This document shows positions 27,262 to 59,918 of a stretch of 64,000 bases of DNA, one piece after another. Positions within the stretch are counted from its first letter, which is position 1, and every line of letters starts with the position of its first letter. The stretch comes from Pseudomonas wayambapalatensis (lineage in GTDB: Bacteria; Pseudomonadota; Gammaproteobacteria; Pseudomonadales; Pseudomonadaceae): the NCBI GenBank assembly GCA_014268975.2, contig CP077096.1:3075501-3139500 (forward strand). The letters run 5' to 3'. Under the pieces are notes generated by a model. It was given only the letters and a program-made list of their open reading frames with translations, searched no databases and was not told where the DNA came from. Made by a program: the position numbers and the translations under genes.

Positions 27262-28415
27262 GCCCCCGCCGCGTCGCCGATGGGCTCGCCGATCACTACC
27301 CGGTCGCCCTCGTCCAGCCCCTGCCTGATCTCGACCCTGACATTGTTGTTGATCCCGGCCTGCACCTGGCGCACCTGGGCAAAGCCCTTGGCGTCGACCA
27401 CCCGCACCGGGAAGCTGCCGTCACCACTGCGCGGCCCAAGCGCCGCCACCGGCACACTGAGCACCGCCTCGGCGGTGGCCAGCACGATGCGCACCTGGGC
27501 GGTCATGGAGATGCGCAGGCGGTGGTTAGGGTTGGGCACTTCGAACAAGGCGTTGTAGAACACCGCGGTGTTCTGCTTCGGCGCGCCAGCGCCACTCTTG
27601 TCGGTGCTCTCCAGGTAGTTCTGCGGCGCCGGTTCCGTGCCGCGCAAGGTCGCGTAGTAGCGCTTGTCTTCGCCGAGGATGGTGAAGTACACCTGCTGGC
27701 CGGGGCTGATATGGATCACGTCGGCTTCGGAGACCTGAGCCTTGACCGTCATGGTGTCCAGGTCGGCCAGTTTGAGGATCACCGGCGCCAGTTGCTGGGC
27801 GATCACGGTTTGCCCTTCCTGGGTGACGATGCCCACCACATCGCCGTCGATGGGCGCGCTGATGCGGGTGTAGTCGAGGTTGACCTTGGCGGTGTCGATC
27901 TGCACCTGGGCACTTTTGATCTGCGCGTCCAGCGAGTGCAGGGTGGCCTGCTGCACCTGGTATTCGGACTCGGCGTTCTCGAAGTCCTGGCGCGAGATCG
28001 ACTCGTCGTCCTGCAACGCGCTGTAACGCTCGTAGACCCGACGGGTCTGGTTGACCCGGGCCAGGGTCGAGCGCCGCTCGGCCTGCAGCTTTTCTTCATC
28101 GACCTGGGCCTGGCGCAGCGTGTTGCGCAGCACCAGCGGATCGATCTCGGCGAGCCACTGGCCCTTGGTCACCTTGTCGCCCAGCTTGACCTTCAGCGAG
28201 CGCAACTGCCCGGAAACCTGCGCCCCGACATCCACCTGGCGGATGCCCTCGAGCACACCAGTGGCCAGCACCGCGTTCTCGATGTCACCACGCTCGACCG
28301 TGGCAGTGATGTAGCGCGGCGGCGTGGCCGGGGCCTGTACCGCGTATAGCGTGATCCCGGCCACCAGCGCCAGGGCGCAGCCCAGGCTTATCTTGCGAAA
28401 TCTGCTCTTGTCCAT
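27258..28415 (-). CDS. macA: MacA-type periplasmic adaptor (membrane fusion) protein, lipopeptide efflux
   Basis: A 385-residue HlyD/MacA-family adaptor. It has an N-terminal membrane anchor (FRKISLGCALALVAGITLYAV), first lipoyl half QVSGQLRSLKVKLGDKVTKGQWLAEIDPL, a coiled-coil hairpin (about 100-190, ending in LDYTRISAPIDGDVVGI), then the beta-barrel and membrane-proximal domains. ATG 28415 is preferred over the upstream frame that opens in the REP element. It links MacB to an outer-membrane TolC-like channel, which is not encoded in the window. The gene is separated from the upstream NRPS by a REP pair and overlaps macB by 4 bp. Confidence 0.9.
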   Translation of the reverse strand: MDKSRFRKISLGCALALVAGITLYAVQAPATPPRYITATVERGDIENAVLATGVLEGIRQVDVGAQVSGQLRSLKVKLGDKVTKGQWLAEIDPLVLRNTLRQAQVDEEKLQAERRSTLARVNQTRRVYERYSALQDDESISRQDFENAESEYQVQQATLHSLDAQIKSAQVQIDTAKVNLDYTRISAPIDGDVVGIVTQEGQTVIAQQLAPVILKLADLDTMTVKAQVSEADVIHISPGQQVYFTILGEDKRYYATLRGTEPAPQNYLESTDKSGAGAPKQNTAVFYNALFEVPNPNHRLRISMTAQVRIVLATAEAVLSVPVAALGPRSGDGSFPVRVVDAKGFAQVRQVQAGINNNVRVEIRQGLDEGDRVVIGEPIGDAAGA

Positions 28416-28462
28416 AAATGCTCGTTCATCCGTTCCAAAGGCCTGCGTGCCGCACCGTCCCT

Positions 28463-28550
28463 TGTGGGGGCGGGCTGGCCTCGCAATCACCGGTCAAAGC
28501 CGGTGCCAGATACCGCAGTGCTGCAATCGCGGGACCAGCCCGCTCCCACA
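28463..28550. repeat. Inverted REP pair between the NRPS and macA
   Basis: Two REP-like units in opposite orientation (28463-28488 and 28523-28550; GGGGGCGGGCTGG and CCAGCCCGCTCCCACA) with a small hairpin ACCGGT-CAAAG-CCGGT between them. They fill most of the 136 bases between the NRPS stop and the macA start. Such pairs can stop transcription or protect the upstream mRNA, so macAB may be partly uncoupled from the NRPS genes. Confidence 0.75.
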
Positions 28551-28551
28551 A

Positions 28552-52853
<24,302 letters not shown>

Positions 52854-52959
52854 GGGTAAGCATCCTGCTTTTGCCAGTCGGAAATGGCGCCAAGCTAAAG
52901 GATCAGGGGTGCAAGGGGTGACAGGGTAAGGGGGGACAAAGCGCGGACTATAAATAAAC

Positions 52960-52983
52960 GAATAAGAATATGAATTCTTATTC
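52960..52983. promoter_or_regulatory. Perfect AT-rich dyad upstream of the NRPS operon
   Basis: GAATAAGAAT-ATGA-ATTCTTATTC, about 107 bases ahead of the NRPS start codon, overlapping the putative -35 region. It looks like a protein-binding operator (LuxR or other dimeric regulator), but the binding protein is unknown. Confidence 0.5.
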
Positions 52984-53099
52984 CTTTTATGCGGTTAAAA
53001 CTTCCTCTATAACGTTCCCAACTGTGCAGCAGCCAACACCGGCCAACTGTTTGCAGCGCAACACCCGATCAACAACCCCGCTGCTCCGGCAACACGGCG

Positions 53100-53122
53100 G
53101 TTGTCGCAGAAAACGCGGCAAC
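53100..53122 (+). promoter_or_regulatory. Inverted repeat, candidate enhancer site for an SfnR-like activator
   Basis: GTTGTCGC-AGAAAAC-GCGGCAAC, one mismatch between the 8-base arms, 30 bases upstream of the sigma-54 promoter. Position and symmetry fit an enhancer-binding protein site; the binding protein would plausibly be the SfnR homologue encoded two genes downstream. Confidence 0.5.
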
Positions 53123-53148
53123 GCGTTGATTCAAAAGGCATCGAAACT

Positions 53149-53165
53149 TCGGCACGACGATTGCT
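53149..53165 (+). promoter_or_regulatory. Sigma-54 (-24/-12) promoter of the msuE-sfnB-sfnR operon
   Basis: TCGGCACGACGATTGCT agrees with the TGGCACG-N4-TTGCW consensus; the GG (53151-53152) and GC (53163-53164) are correctly 10 bases apart. It lies about 40 bases upstream of the msuE ATG and in the right orientation, and the operon includes a sigma-54 activator. Confidence 0.85.
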
Positions 53166-53204
53166 CAAGCAAAGTCCCCCGCTCACCCGAACAGGAGACT
53201 CGCC

Positions 53205-53765
53205 ATGAGCACCCCCTTGAACGTCGTTGCCCTCTCAGGTGGTACTTCCCGCCCTTCGCGCACCCTGGCATTGACCGAAGCCATCCTCGCCGAGCTTGGC
53301 CAGCATCTGCACATCCGGCCGCACCTCATCGAGCTGGGCGATATTGCCCGCCCACTGGGTGCTGCACTGTGGCGTAGCGAACTGCCCGACACCGTCGAGC
53401 AGCAACTGCAGCACATCGAACAGGCCGACCTGCTGGTGGTGATCACGCCGGTCTACCGGGGCAGCTTCCCGGGGCACTTCAAGCACCTGTTCGACCTGAT
53501 CGGCCAGGACGCCCTGGTCGACACCCCGGTATTGCTGGCCGCAACCGGCGGCAGCGAGCGCCACGCGCTGGTGCTGGATCATCAGTTGCGCCCCCTGTTC
53601 AGTTTCCTGCAGGCACTGACCCTGCCCATCGGCGTCTATGCCAGTCAGGCCGAGCTGCAGGACTATCGCGTTTCCAGTGATGCCCTGGCTGCGCGCATCG
53701 GCCTGGCCGCCGAACGTGCCGTACCGCTGTTCGCCCCCCACCATCAGCTGCGCAAGAGTGCCTGA
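53205..53765 (+). CDS. msuE: NADH/NADPH-dependent FMN reductase (MsuE type)
   Basis: A 186-residue flavodoxin-fold reductase. The FMN-binding start is VVALSGGTSRPSRTLAL (phosphate loop), followed by ADLLVVITPVYRGSFPGHFKHLFDLI and LLAATGGSERHAL, as in SsuE/MsuE. It supplies reduced flavin to monooxygenases that release sulfur from methanesulfonate and related compounds. ATG 53205 follows the GAACAGGAGA ribosome site. It is first in a three-gene operon with sfnB and sfnR, driven by a sigma-54 promoter. No sulfonate monooxygenase gene is in the window. Confidence 0.9.
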   Translation: MSTPLNVVALSGGTSRPSRTLALTEAILAELGQHLHIRPHLIELGDIARPLGAALWRSELPDTVEQQLQHIEQADLLVVITPVYRGSFPGHFKHLFDLIGQDALVDTPVLLAATGGSERHALVLDHQLRPLFSFLQALTLPIGVYASQAELQDYRVSSDALAARIGLAAERAVPLFAPHHQLRKSA

Positions 53766-53774
53766 GTGACCGCC

Positions 53775-54962
53775 ATGAATGCACCCGTGACCCCCACCAC
53801 GCGTCCGGCGCTTGCCATTGCCCGCGACCTGGCCGCCCAATTCGCCCTCACGGCTGTCGAACGCGACGAACGCGGCGGCACCCCCAAGGCCGAGCGTGAT
53901 GCCCTGCGCGACAGCGGCCTGCTGTCACTGACCATCCCCACGGCCTTCGGTGGCCAGGGCGCGAGTTGGCGCGAAACCTTCGATGTGGTGCGTGAGTTCG
54001 CCCGGGTCGACAGTTCCATTGCCCACGTGTTCGGTTTCCACCACCTGATGCTGGCCACCGTGCGCCTGTTCTCCCGCCCTGACCAATGGCAACCCTGGTT
54101 CGAGCAGACCGCGCGCAAGCATTGGTTCTGGGGCAATGCCCTCAACCCGCTGGATACGCGAACCCAGGCCAAGCATTTCGAGGGGTGGTGCGAATTCTCC
54201 GGCAAGAAGAGCTTCTGCTCCGGCGCCAGCGACTCGGAAATGCTCATCGCCTCGGCGGTGGACGAGCGCGCCGGCGGCAAGTTGCTGATCGCGGCAATCC
54301 CCAGTGGCCGTACCGGCATCAGCCTGCACGGTGACTGGGACAACATCGGCCAACGCCAGACCGACAGTGGCAGTGCCACCTTCGAACGGGTGCGGGTCGA
54401 GCACAACGAACTGCTGCTCGAACCCGGCCCGCTGAGCACGCCGTTCGCCGCCTTGCGTCCGTTGATCGCGCAACTGCACTTCGCCAACCTGTTCCTGGGT
54501 ATCGCCGAAGGCGCCTTCGACGAAGCGCGCCAGTACACGCTGAAGGAGAGTCGCCCCTGGTTCCGCTCCAGCGCCAGCGAGAGCCGCGAAGACCCCTATG
54601 TGCTGCGCCACTATGGTGAGTTCTGGGTGGGCCTGGAAAGCGTGCGCCTGCTGATCCGCCGCGCCAGCGACCAGCTCGATGCAGCCTGGGCCCTCGAACA
54701 CAACCTCAGTGCCGAGGCGCGTGGCGACCTGGCCCTGGCCATCGGCACCGCCAAGGTTGCCGCAACGCGCCACGGGCTGGACATCTGCAACCGCCTGTTC
54801 GAAGTCACCGGCGCCCGCGCCACCCATGCCTCACTGCGCTTCGATCGGCATTGGCGCAACCTCAGGACCCAGACCCTGCACGATCCGGTGGACTACCGCA
54901 TCCATGAACTGGGCGAGTGGGCGCTGAACGACAAACGCCCTGCCCCGTCCTTCTATTCCTAA
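53775..54962 (+). CDS. sfnB: SfnB-family acyl-CoA-dehydrogenase-like flavin monooxygenase
   Basis: About 395 residues of the acyl-CoA dehydrogenase fold, of the SfnB/DszC sulfur-acquisition group. Segments include [64 protein letters not shown], a flavin-binding segment [19 protein letters not shown], and near the end [21 protein letters not shown]. The acyl-CoA dehydrogenase catalytic Glu is not in its usual place, as expected for a monooxygenase. ATG 53775 is preferred; a GTG at 53766, immediately after the msuE stop, is in frame and possible. It probably oxidises an organosulfur compound with FMNH2 from MsuE. Confidence 0.86.
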   Translation: MNAPVTPTTRPALAIARDLAAQFALTAVERDERGGTPKAERDALRDSGLLSLTIPTAFGGQGASWRETFDVVREFARVDSSIAHVFGFHHLMLATVRLFSRPDQWQPWFEQTARKHWFWGNALNPLDTRTQAKHFEGWCEFSGKKSFCSGASDSEMLIASAVDERAGGKLLIAAIPSGRTGISLHGDWDNIGQRQTDSGSATFERVRVEHNELLLEPGPLSTPFAALRPLIAQLHFANLFLGIAEGAFDEARQYTLKESRPWFRSSASESREDPYVLRHYGEFWVGLESVRLLIRRASDQLDAAWALEHNLSAEARGDLALAIGTAKVAATRHGLDICNRLFEVTGARATHASLRFDRHWRNLRTQTLHDPVDYRIHELGEWALNDKRPAPSFYS

Positions 54963-54972
54963 AGGCACGTCC

Positions 54973-56088
<1,116 letters not shown>

Positions 56089-56154
56089 TCGCGTCATTGC
56101 CTGCGCCCATGGCCTTGCGCTGGCGAGGCCTGCGTCACCCGCCGTGGTGCGCTT

Positions 56155-56172
56155 TTCGCGGGTAAACCCGCT
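56155..56172. repeat. Single REP half-element
   Basis: TTCGCGGGTAAACCCGC, a short REP-like palindrome 67 bases after the sfnR stop and just upstream of the pvdM promoter box. It probably separates the sfn and pvd transcripts. Confidence 0.55.
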
Positions 56173-56180
56173 GCTGCACG

Positions 56181-56204
56181 TAAATCTCTCCCCACGCCAT
56201 TCGT
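56181..56204 (+). promoter_or_regulatory. PvdS-type iron-starvation promoter box for pvdM
   Basis: TAAAT at 56181-56185 and CGT at 56202-56204 separated by exactly 16 bases, the pattern used by the extracytoplasmic sigma factor PvdS. It lies 72 bases ahead of the pvdM ATG. Confidence 0.85.
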
Positions 56205-56276
56205 CCACCTGATACCCGAACCCTGCCCGGCGCCGCCCTTTGCCCGCCAGGCGGTTGCGATCAGCCCTGCAACGAG

Positions 56277-57635
56277 ATGGCAATGACCAAGACCCGCTCC
56301 CGCAAAGCCCTGTACATAGGCCTGCCTCTGGCCCTGGTGGCCGCCCTGGGCAGTGCCGCCGGCTACTTCTACTGGCAACGCCAGGATGCCGGCTACCCGC
56401 ACAAGATCGTCGAACAGGCCAACGCCCTGCATGAACACATGCTCTCGTTCGACAGCCATATCACGGTGCCGCTGGACTTGGGCAGCGCCGGCAACGAGAT
56501 CGACAAGGATGGCCCGGGGCAGTTCGACCTGGTCAAGGCCAATCGCGGTCGTCTTTCCGGTGCGGCCCTTACCATCTTCGGCTGGCCAGATATCTGGAAC
56601 GGCCCCAACGCCCCGCACCGCCCAACCCCGGGCTTCGTCGACGAGGCGCGCCAGCAGCAGGAAGTGCGCTACAAGATCATCAGCGGCATGGTCCGCGACT
56701 TCCCCAACCAGGTCGGTATCGCCTATACCCCCGACGACTTCCGGCGCCTGAACGGCGAAGGCAAGTTCGCCATCTTCATCAGCATGCTCAACGCCTACCC
56801 GCTGGGCCATGACCTGTCCCAGCTCGATCTGTGGGCTGCACGCGGCATGCGCATGTTCGGCTTCAGCTACACCGGCAACAACGACTGGGCCGACTCCTCG
56901 CGCCCACTGCCGTTCTTCAATGACACCGCCGACGCTCTGGGCGGCCTGTCACCCTTGGGTGAGCAGGCGGTCAAGCGACTCAACGACCTGGGCGTGATCA
57001 TCGATGTCTCGCAGATGTCGACCCTGGCCCTGGAAGACGTCGTGCGCCTGAGCCGCGCGCCAATCGTGGCCTCGCATTCCGCGCCGCGGGCGCTGGTGGA
57101 CATCCCGCGCAACCTCTCCGACAAGGAAATGCAACTGATCAAGGACAGCGGCGGCGTGATTCAGGTGGTCGGTTTCGGCCAGTACCTCAAGCCGCTGGAA
57201 AAACCGGTGTTAAAAAAGCTCGAGGCGCTGCGCGCGCGCTTCGACCTGCAGCCGCTGCAGGGCCTGGCCAATGCCTTGATGCCGGGCGATGCGGTGATCG
57301 CCATCTGGCCTGAGTCACGTTTCGGCGAGTACGCCAGCAGCCTGTACGGGATTCTTGAAGAAGAACCCAAGGCGACCCTCAAGCAGTACGCGGACGCCAT
57401 CGACTACACGGTGAAGAAAGTGGGTATCGACCACGTCGGCCTCAGCTCGGACTTCAACGACGGCGGCGGCCTCGATGGCTGGAAGGATGTCAGCGAGATC
57501 CGCAATGTCACCGCCGAGCTGCTTAGCCGCGGCTATAGCGAAACCGATATCGCCAAACTCTGGGCGGGCAACTTCCTGCGGGTCTGGGACCAGGTGCAAA
57601 AAGCCGGTCAACCTGTCGCCACCACCCAACACTGA
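56277..57635 (+). CDS. pvdM: PvdM, periplasmic dipeptidase-like pyoverdine maturation protein
   Basis: A 452-residue member of the renal dipeptidase-like (M19) family. It starts with a basic stretch and a membrane anchor (KALYIGLPLALVAALGSAAGYFYW), placing the enzyme domain in the periplasm. Metal-site wording includes FDSHITV near residue 60 (the family usually has DGH/DSH), the ASHSAPRAL segment and HVGLSSDFNDGGG. PvdM is required for the oxidation of ferribactin to dihydropyoverdine in fluorescent pseudomonads, though its chemistry differs from peptide hydrolysis. A PvdS box lies 72 bases upstream. It is followed after 15 bases by pvdN. An ATG at 56283 is an alternative start. Confidence 0.93.
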   Translation: MAMTKTRSRKALYIGLPLALVAALGSAAGYFYWQRQDAGYPHKIVEQANALHEHMLSFDSHITVPLDLGSAGNEIDKDGPGQFDLVKANRGRLSGAALTIFGWPDIWNGPNAPHRPTPGFVDEARQQQEVRYKIISGMVRDFPNQVGIAYTPDDFRRLNGEGKFAIFISMLNAYPLGHDLSQLDLWAARGMRMFGFSYTGNNDWADSSRPLPFFNDTADALGGLSPLGEQAVKRLNDLGVIIDVSQMSTLALEDVVRLSRAPIVASHSAPRALVDIPRNLSDKEMQLIKDSGGVIQVVGFGQYLKPLEKPVLKKLEALRARFDLQPLQGLANALMPGDAVIAIWPESRFGEYASSLYGILEEEPKATLKQYADAIDYTVKKVGIDHVGLSSDFNDGGGLDGWKDVSEIRNVTAELLSRGYSETDIAKLWAGNFLRVWDQVQKAGQPVATTQH

Positions 57636-57650
57636 TCAAGGCCTGCCCGC

Positions 57651-58928
57651 ATGAGCAACCGTCGTACCTTTCTCAAGCAGGCCGGCCTGGTCGCCGCAAG
57701 CCTGCCGCTGCTGCCTGGCGCCCTGGCTGCAACCTCGTCGCCAGCAGCGCTCACCGGCACGGACAAATGGCGCAACCTGCGCACGTTGTTCCCGCTGGAC
57801 CCGGACATCGCCCACTTCGCCAACTTCCTGGTCACCGCCCACCCGCGTCCGGTGCAGGAAGCGATCGACCGCCACCGCGCCGACCTCGACCGCAACCCCG
57901 CCGCCCTGATGGACTGGGAAAGCCAGTACGAATGGCAGCGCGAGGACGAAGTGCGTGACTGGGCCGCACGCTACCTGGAAGTCGGCCCGCGGCAGATTGC
58001 CCTGACCGGCAGCACCACCGAAGGCCTGGCCATGATCTATGGCGGCCTGCAGGTCGGCGCGAAGCAGGAAATCCTCACCACCGAACACGAGCACTACTCC
58101 ACCCACAAGACCCTGGCTTTCCGTACCCAGCGCCAGGGTACGCAGATGCGCAAGATCCGCCTGTTCGACAACCCCTGGGAGGTGTCCACCGACCAGGTGC
58201 TGACCACCCTGGAGCGCAACATCCGCCCCGAGACCCGCGTGCTGGGCATGACCTGGGTGCACTCGAGCAGCGGCGTCAAGCTGCCGGTCGGCGAGATCGG
58301 CGAACTGGTGCGCCGTCACAACCGCGACCGCAGCGAGGCCGAGCGCATCCTCTACGTGGTCGATGGCGTGCATGGCTTCGGCGTGGAAAACCAGCGCTTC
58401 GCCGACTTCAACTGCGACTATTTCATCGCCGGCACCCACAAGTGGATGTTCGGCCCGCGCGGCACCGGCATCATCTGCGCAGCCTCGACCAGCATGGATC
58501 ACCTCACCCCCAGCGTCGCCACCTTCTCCCGCGATGAAGACTTCGCCACCATCATGACCCCCGGCGGCTACCACGCCTTCGAATACCGCTGGTCGCTGGG
58601 CGAGGCGTTCAAGCTGCACCTGCAACTGGGCAAGGCCGATGTGCAGGCGCGCATCCACCAGCTCAACGCCCGGCTCAAGGAGCGCCTGCTTGAAGATCGT
58701 CGCATCGAGCTGGTGACGCCGCGCAGCGCGCAGTTCTCGGCAGGTTTCACCTTCTTCCGTGTGCCCGGCAAGGACCCTGATGCCTTCGCCGCCAAGCTGA
58801 TCGCCGGCAAGGTGATGTGCGATGCCGTCGAACGCGACGTTGGCCCTGTCATCCGCCTGGCGCCAGGCCTGCTCAACGACGAGCAGCAGATCGACCGGGT
58901 CATGAACCTGATTACCCAGCAACTTTGA
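57651..58928 (+). CDS. pvdN: PvdN, Tat-exported PLP-dependent pyoverdine side-chain enzyme
   Basis: A 425-residue fold-type I PLP enzyme. It has an N-terminal twin-arginine signal (SNRRTFLKQAGLVAASLPLLP), so the folded holoenzyme is exported to the periplasm. The aminotransferase class V pattern is clear: TGSTTEGLAMIYGGL (PLP phosphate site), the His/Asp region YVVDGVHGFG, and the PLP lysine in FIAGTHKWMFGPRGTGI. PvdN converts the glutamate side chain attached to the chromophore into the succinamide form. It lies between pvdM and pvdO in one operon, with 15-base gaps. Confidence 0.94.
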   Translation: MSNRRTFLKQAGLVAASLPLLPGALAATSSPAALTGTDKWRNLRTLFPLDPDIAHFANFLVTAHPRPVQEAIDRHRADLDRNPAALMDWESQYEWQREDEVRDWAARYLEVGPRQIALTGSTTEGLAMIYGGLQVGAKQEILTTEHEHYSTHKTLAFRTQRQGTQMRKIRLFDNPWEVSTDQVLTTLERNIRPETRVLGMTWVHSSSGVKLPVGEIGELVRRHNRDRSEAERILYVVDGVHGFGVENQRFADFNCDYFIAGTHKWMFGPRGTGIICAASTSMDHLTPSVATFSRDEDFATIMTPGGYHAFEYRWSLGEAFKLHLQLGKADVQARIHQLNARLKERLLEDRRIELVTPRSAQFSAGFTFFRVPGKDPDAFAAKLIAGKVMCDAVERDVGPVIRLAPGLLNDEQQIDRVMNLITQQL

Positions 58929-58942
58929 ACAAGGCATCTCCC

Positions 58943-59803
58943 ATGAGCGCACCTCTGCACCGCCTCACCCTGGCCGCCGTGCTGGCCGCCTGCAGCCTGC
59001 CGACCCTGGCCGCGCCGCCGTCGGACCAGCCCGGCACAGTGTTCCGCGACTGCGACAAGACCTGCCCGGAAATGGTCGTGCTGCCTGCCGGCACCTTCAC
59101 CATGGGCACCCCGCCCGACGAAATGGGCCGCCAGGACGACGAAGGTCCACAGCACCCGGTGACCTTCGCCAAGCCGTTCGCCATCAGCCGCTTCCAGGTC
59201 ACCGCCGGTGAATGGGCCGACTACCAGAAGGCCACTGGCATCGTCATCGCCGACGGCGACGATCGTCCTGGGCGGCGCTGCACCAACAGCAAGCCCAGCT
59301 ACCCGCAAGGCCCTCGCCAGCCGGCGGTGTGCATGAGCTACGTCGACATCGAGCGCTATGTCGCCTGGCTGTCGAAGAAGACCGGCAAGCACTACGCCAT
59401 GGTCAGCGAAGCCCAGCGCGAATACGCCGCACGCGGCGGCAGCACCGGCATGTTCCCGTTCGAGCCGGACGCCAACCTCGAGATCAGCAAGAACGCCAAC
59501 GTCTACGGCCCCAAGGATGGCTACAGCTTCAGCTCGCCGGTCGGCAGCTTCCCGGCCAACGCCTTCGGCGTATACGACATGCACGGCAATGTCTACGAAT
59601 GGGTCGCCGACTGTTACCACGACAGCTATGTCGGCGCCCCCGCCGACGGCAGCGCGCGCACCGAGGCGGGCTGCACGCAGATCTCCATCCGTGGCAACGA
59701 CTGGGGTGAAGCGCCGATCTTCTCGCGTTCAGGCAACCGCAACACCACGGTACGCGAAGACCGTGGCGACTGGCTTGGTTTCCGGGTAGCCCGCGAGCTC
59801 TGA
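58943..59803 (+). CDS. pvdO: PvdO, periplasmic FGE-like pyoverdine maturation enzyme
   Basis: A 286-residue protein with a signal peptide (about 23 residues, ending TLAAPP). The rest is a formylglycine-generating-enzyme-like (sulfatase-modifying factor) domain: MVVLPAGTFTMGTPPDE, FAISRFQVTAGEWADYQ, the AMVSEAQREYAARGG helix, GVYDMHGNVYEWVADC and the C-terminal GDWLGFRVA. PvdO completes oxidation of dihydropyoverdine to the fluorescent pyoverdine chromophore in the periplasm. ATG 58943 gives the signal peptide at once. It ends the pvdM-N-O operon. The tyrosinase PvdP, also needed for this chemistry, is not in the window. Confidence 0.93.
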   Translation: MSAPLHRLTLAAVLAACSLPTLAAPPSDQPGTVFRDCDKTCPEMVVLPAGTFTMGTPPDEMGRQDDEGPQHPVTFAKPFAISRFQVTAGEWADYQKATGIVIADGDDRPGRRCTNSKPSYPQGPRQPAVCMSYVDIERYVAWLSKKTGKHYAMVSEAQREYAARGGSTGMFPFEPDANLEISKNANVYGPKDGYSFSSPVGSFPANAFGVYDMHGNVYEWVADCYHDSYVGAPADGSARTEAGCTQISIRGNDWGEAPIFSRSGNRNTTVREDRGDWLGFRVAREL

Positions 59804-59818
59804 GGCGCCACGCGGCGG

Positions 59819-59842
59819 TAAATTCTCCCACCCCCGGCTCGT
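59819..59842 (+). promoter_or_regulatory. PvdS-type iron-starvation promoter box for pvdA
   Basis: TAAAT (59819-59823), 16 bases, CGT (59840-59842). It is the same spacing and nearly the same core (AAATTCTCCCAC) as the box before pvdM. It lies about 77 bases ahead of the pvdA ATG. Confidence 0.85.
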
Positions 59843-59918
59843 TCCTATCGGTGTACTTGCGCAGGACTCGGGGCGCCCCACGCGGCGCCCCCACTCGACC
59901 ATCCAAGGAACCGCAACC

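Larger units (their letters stand above)
52854..53204. other. Divergent intergenic region between the lipopeptide NRPS operon and msuE
   Basis: 351 bases without a gene. The left half (52930-53000) is strikingly AT-rich and contains a perfect 10-bp dyad, GAATAAGAAT at 52960-52969 and ATTCTTATTC at 52974-52983. On the minus strand a possible promoter for the NRPS operon reads TTCATA, 16 bases, TATAGT around the dyad (about 52975 down to 52948). The right half carries a sigma-54 promoter and a likely enhancer site for the plus-strand operon. Promoter calls by eye only. Confidence 0.6.

Noticed and set aside
25249..28415. Reading macA/macB as the pyoverdine exporter pair PvdR/PvdT
   Set aside because: Considered because pvd genes are 28 kb away. 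The pair directly follows the lipopeptide NRPS, is in its orientation, resembles MacAB wording more than PvdT, and no OpmQ-like outer-membrane gene follows. It remains a minor alternative.
52951..52974. TAAAT upstream of the NRPS as a PvdS box
   Set aside because: No CGT lies 16 or 17 bases after it and it points away from the NRPS gene.
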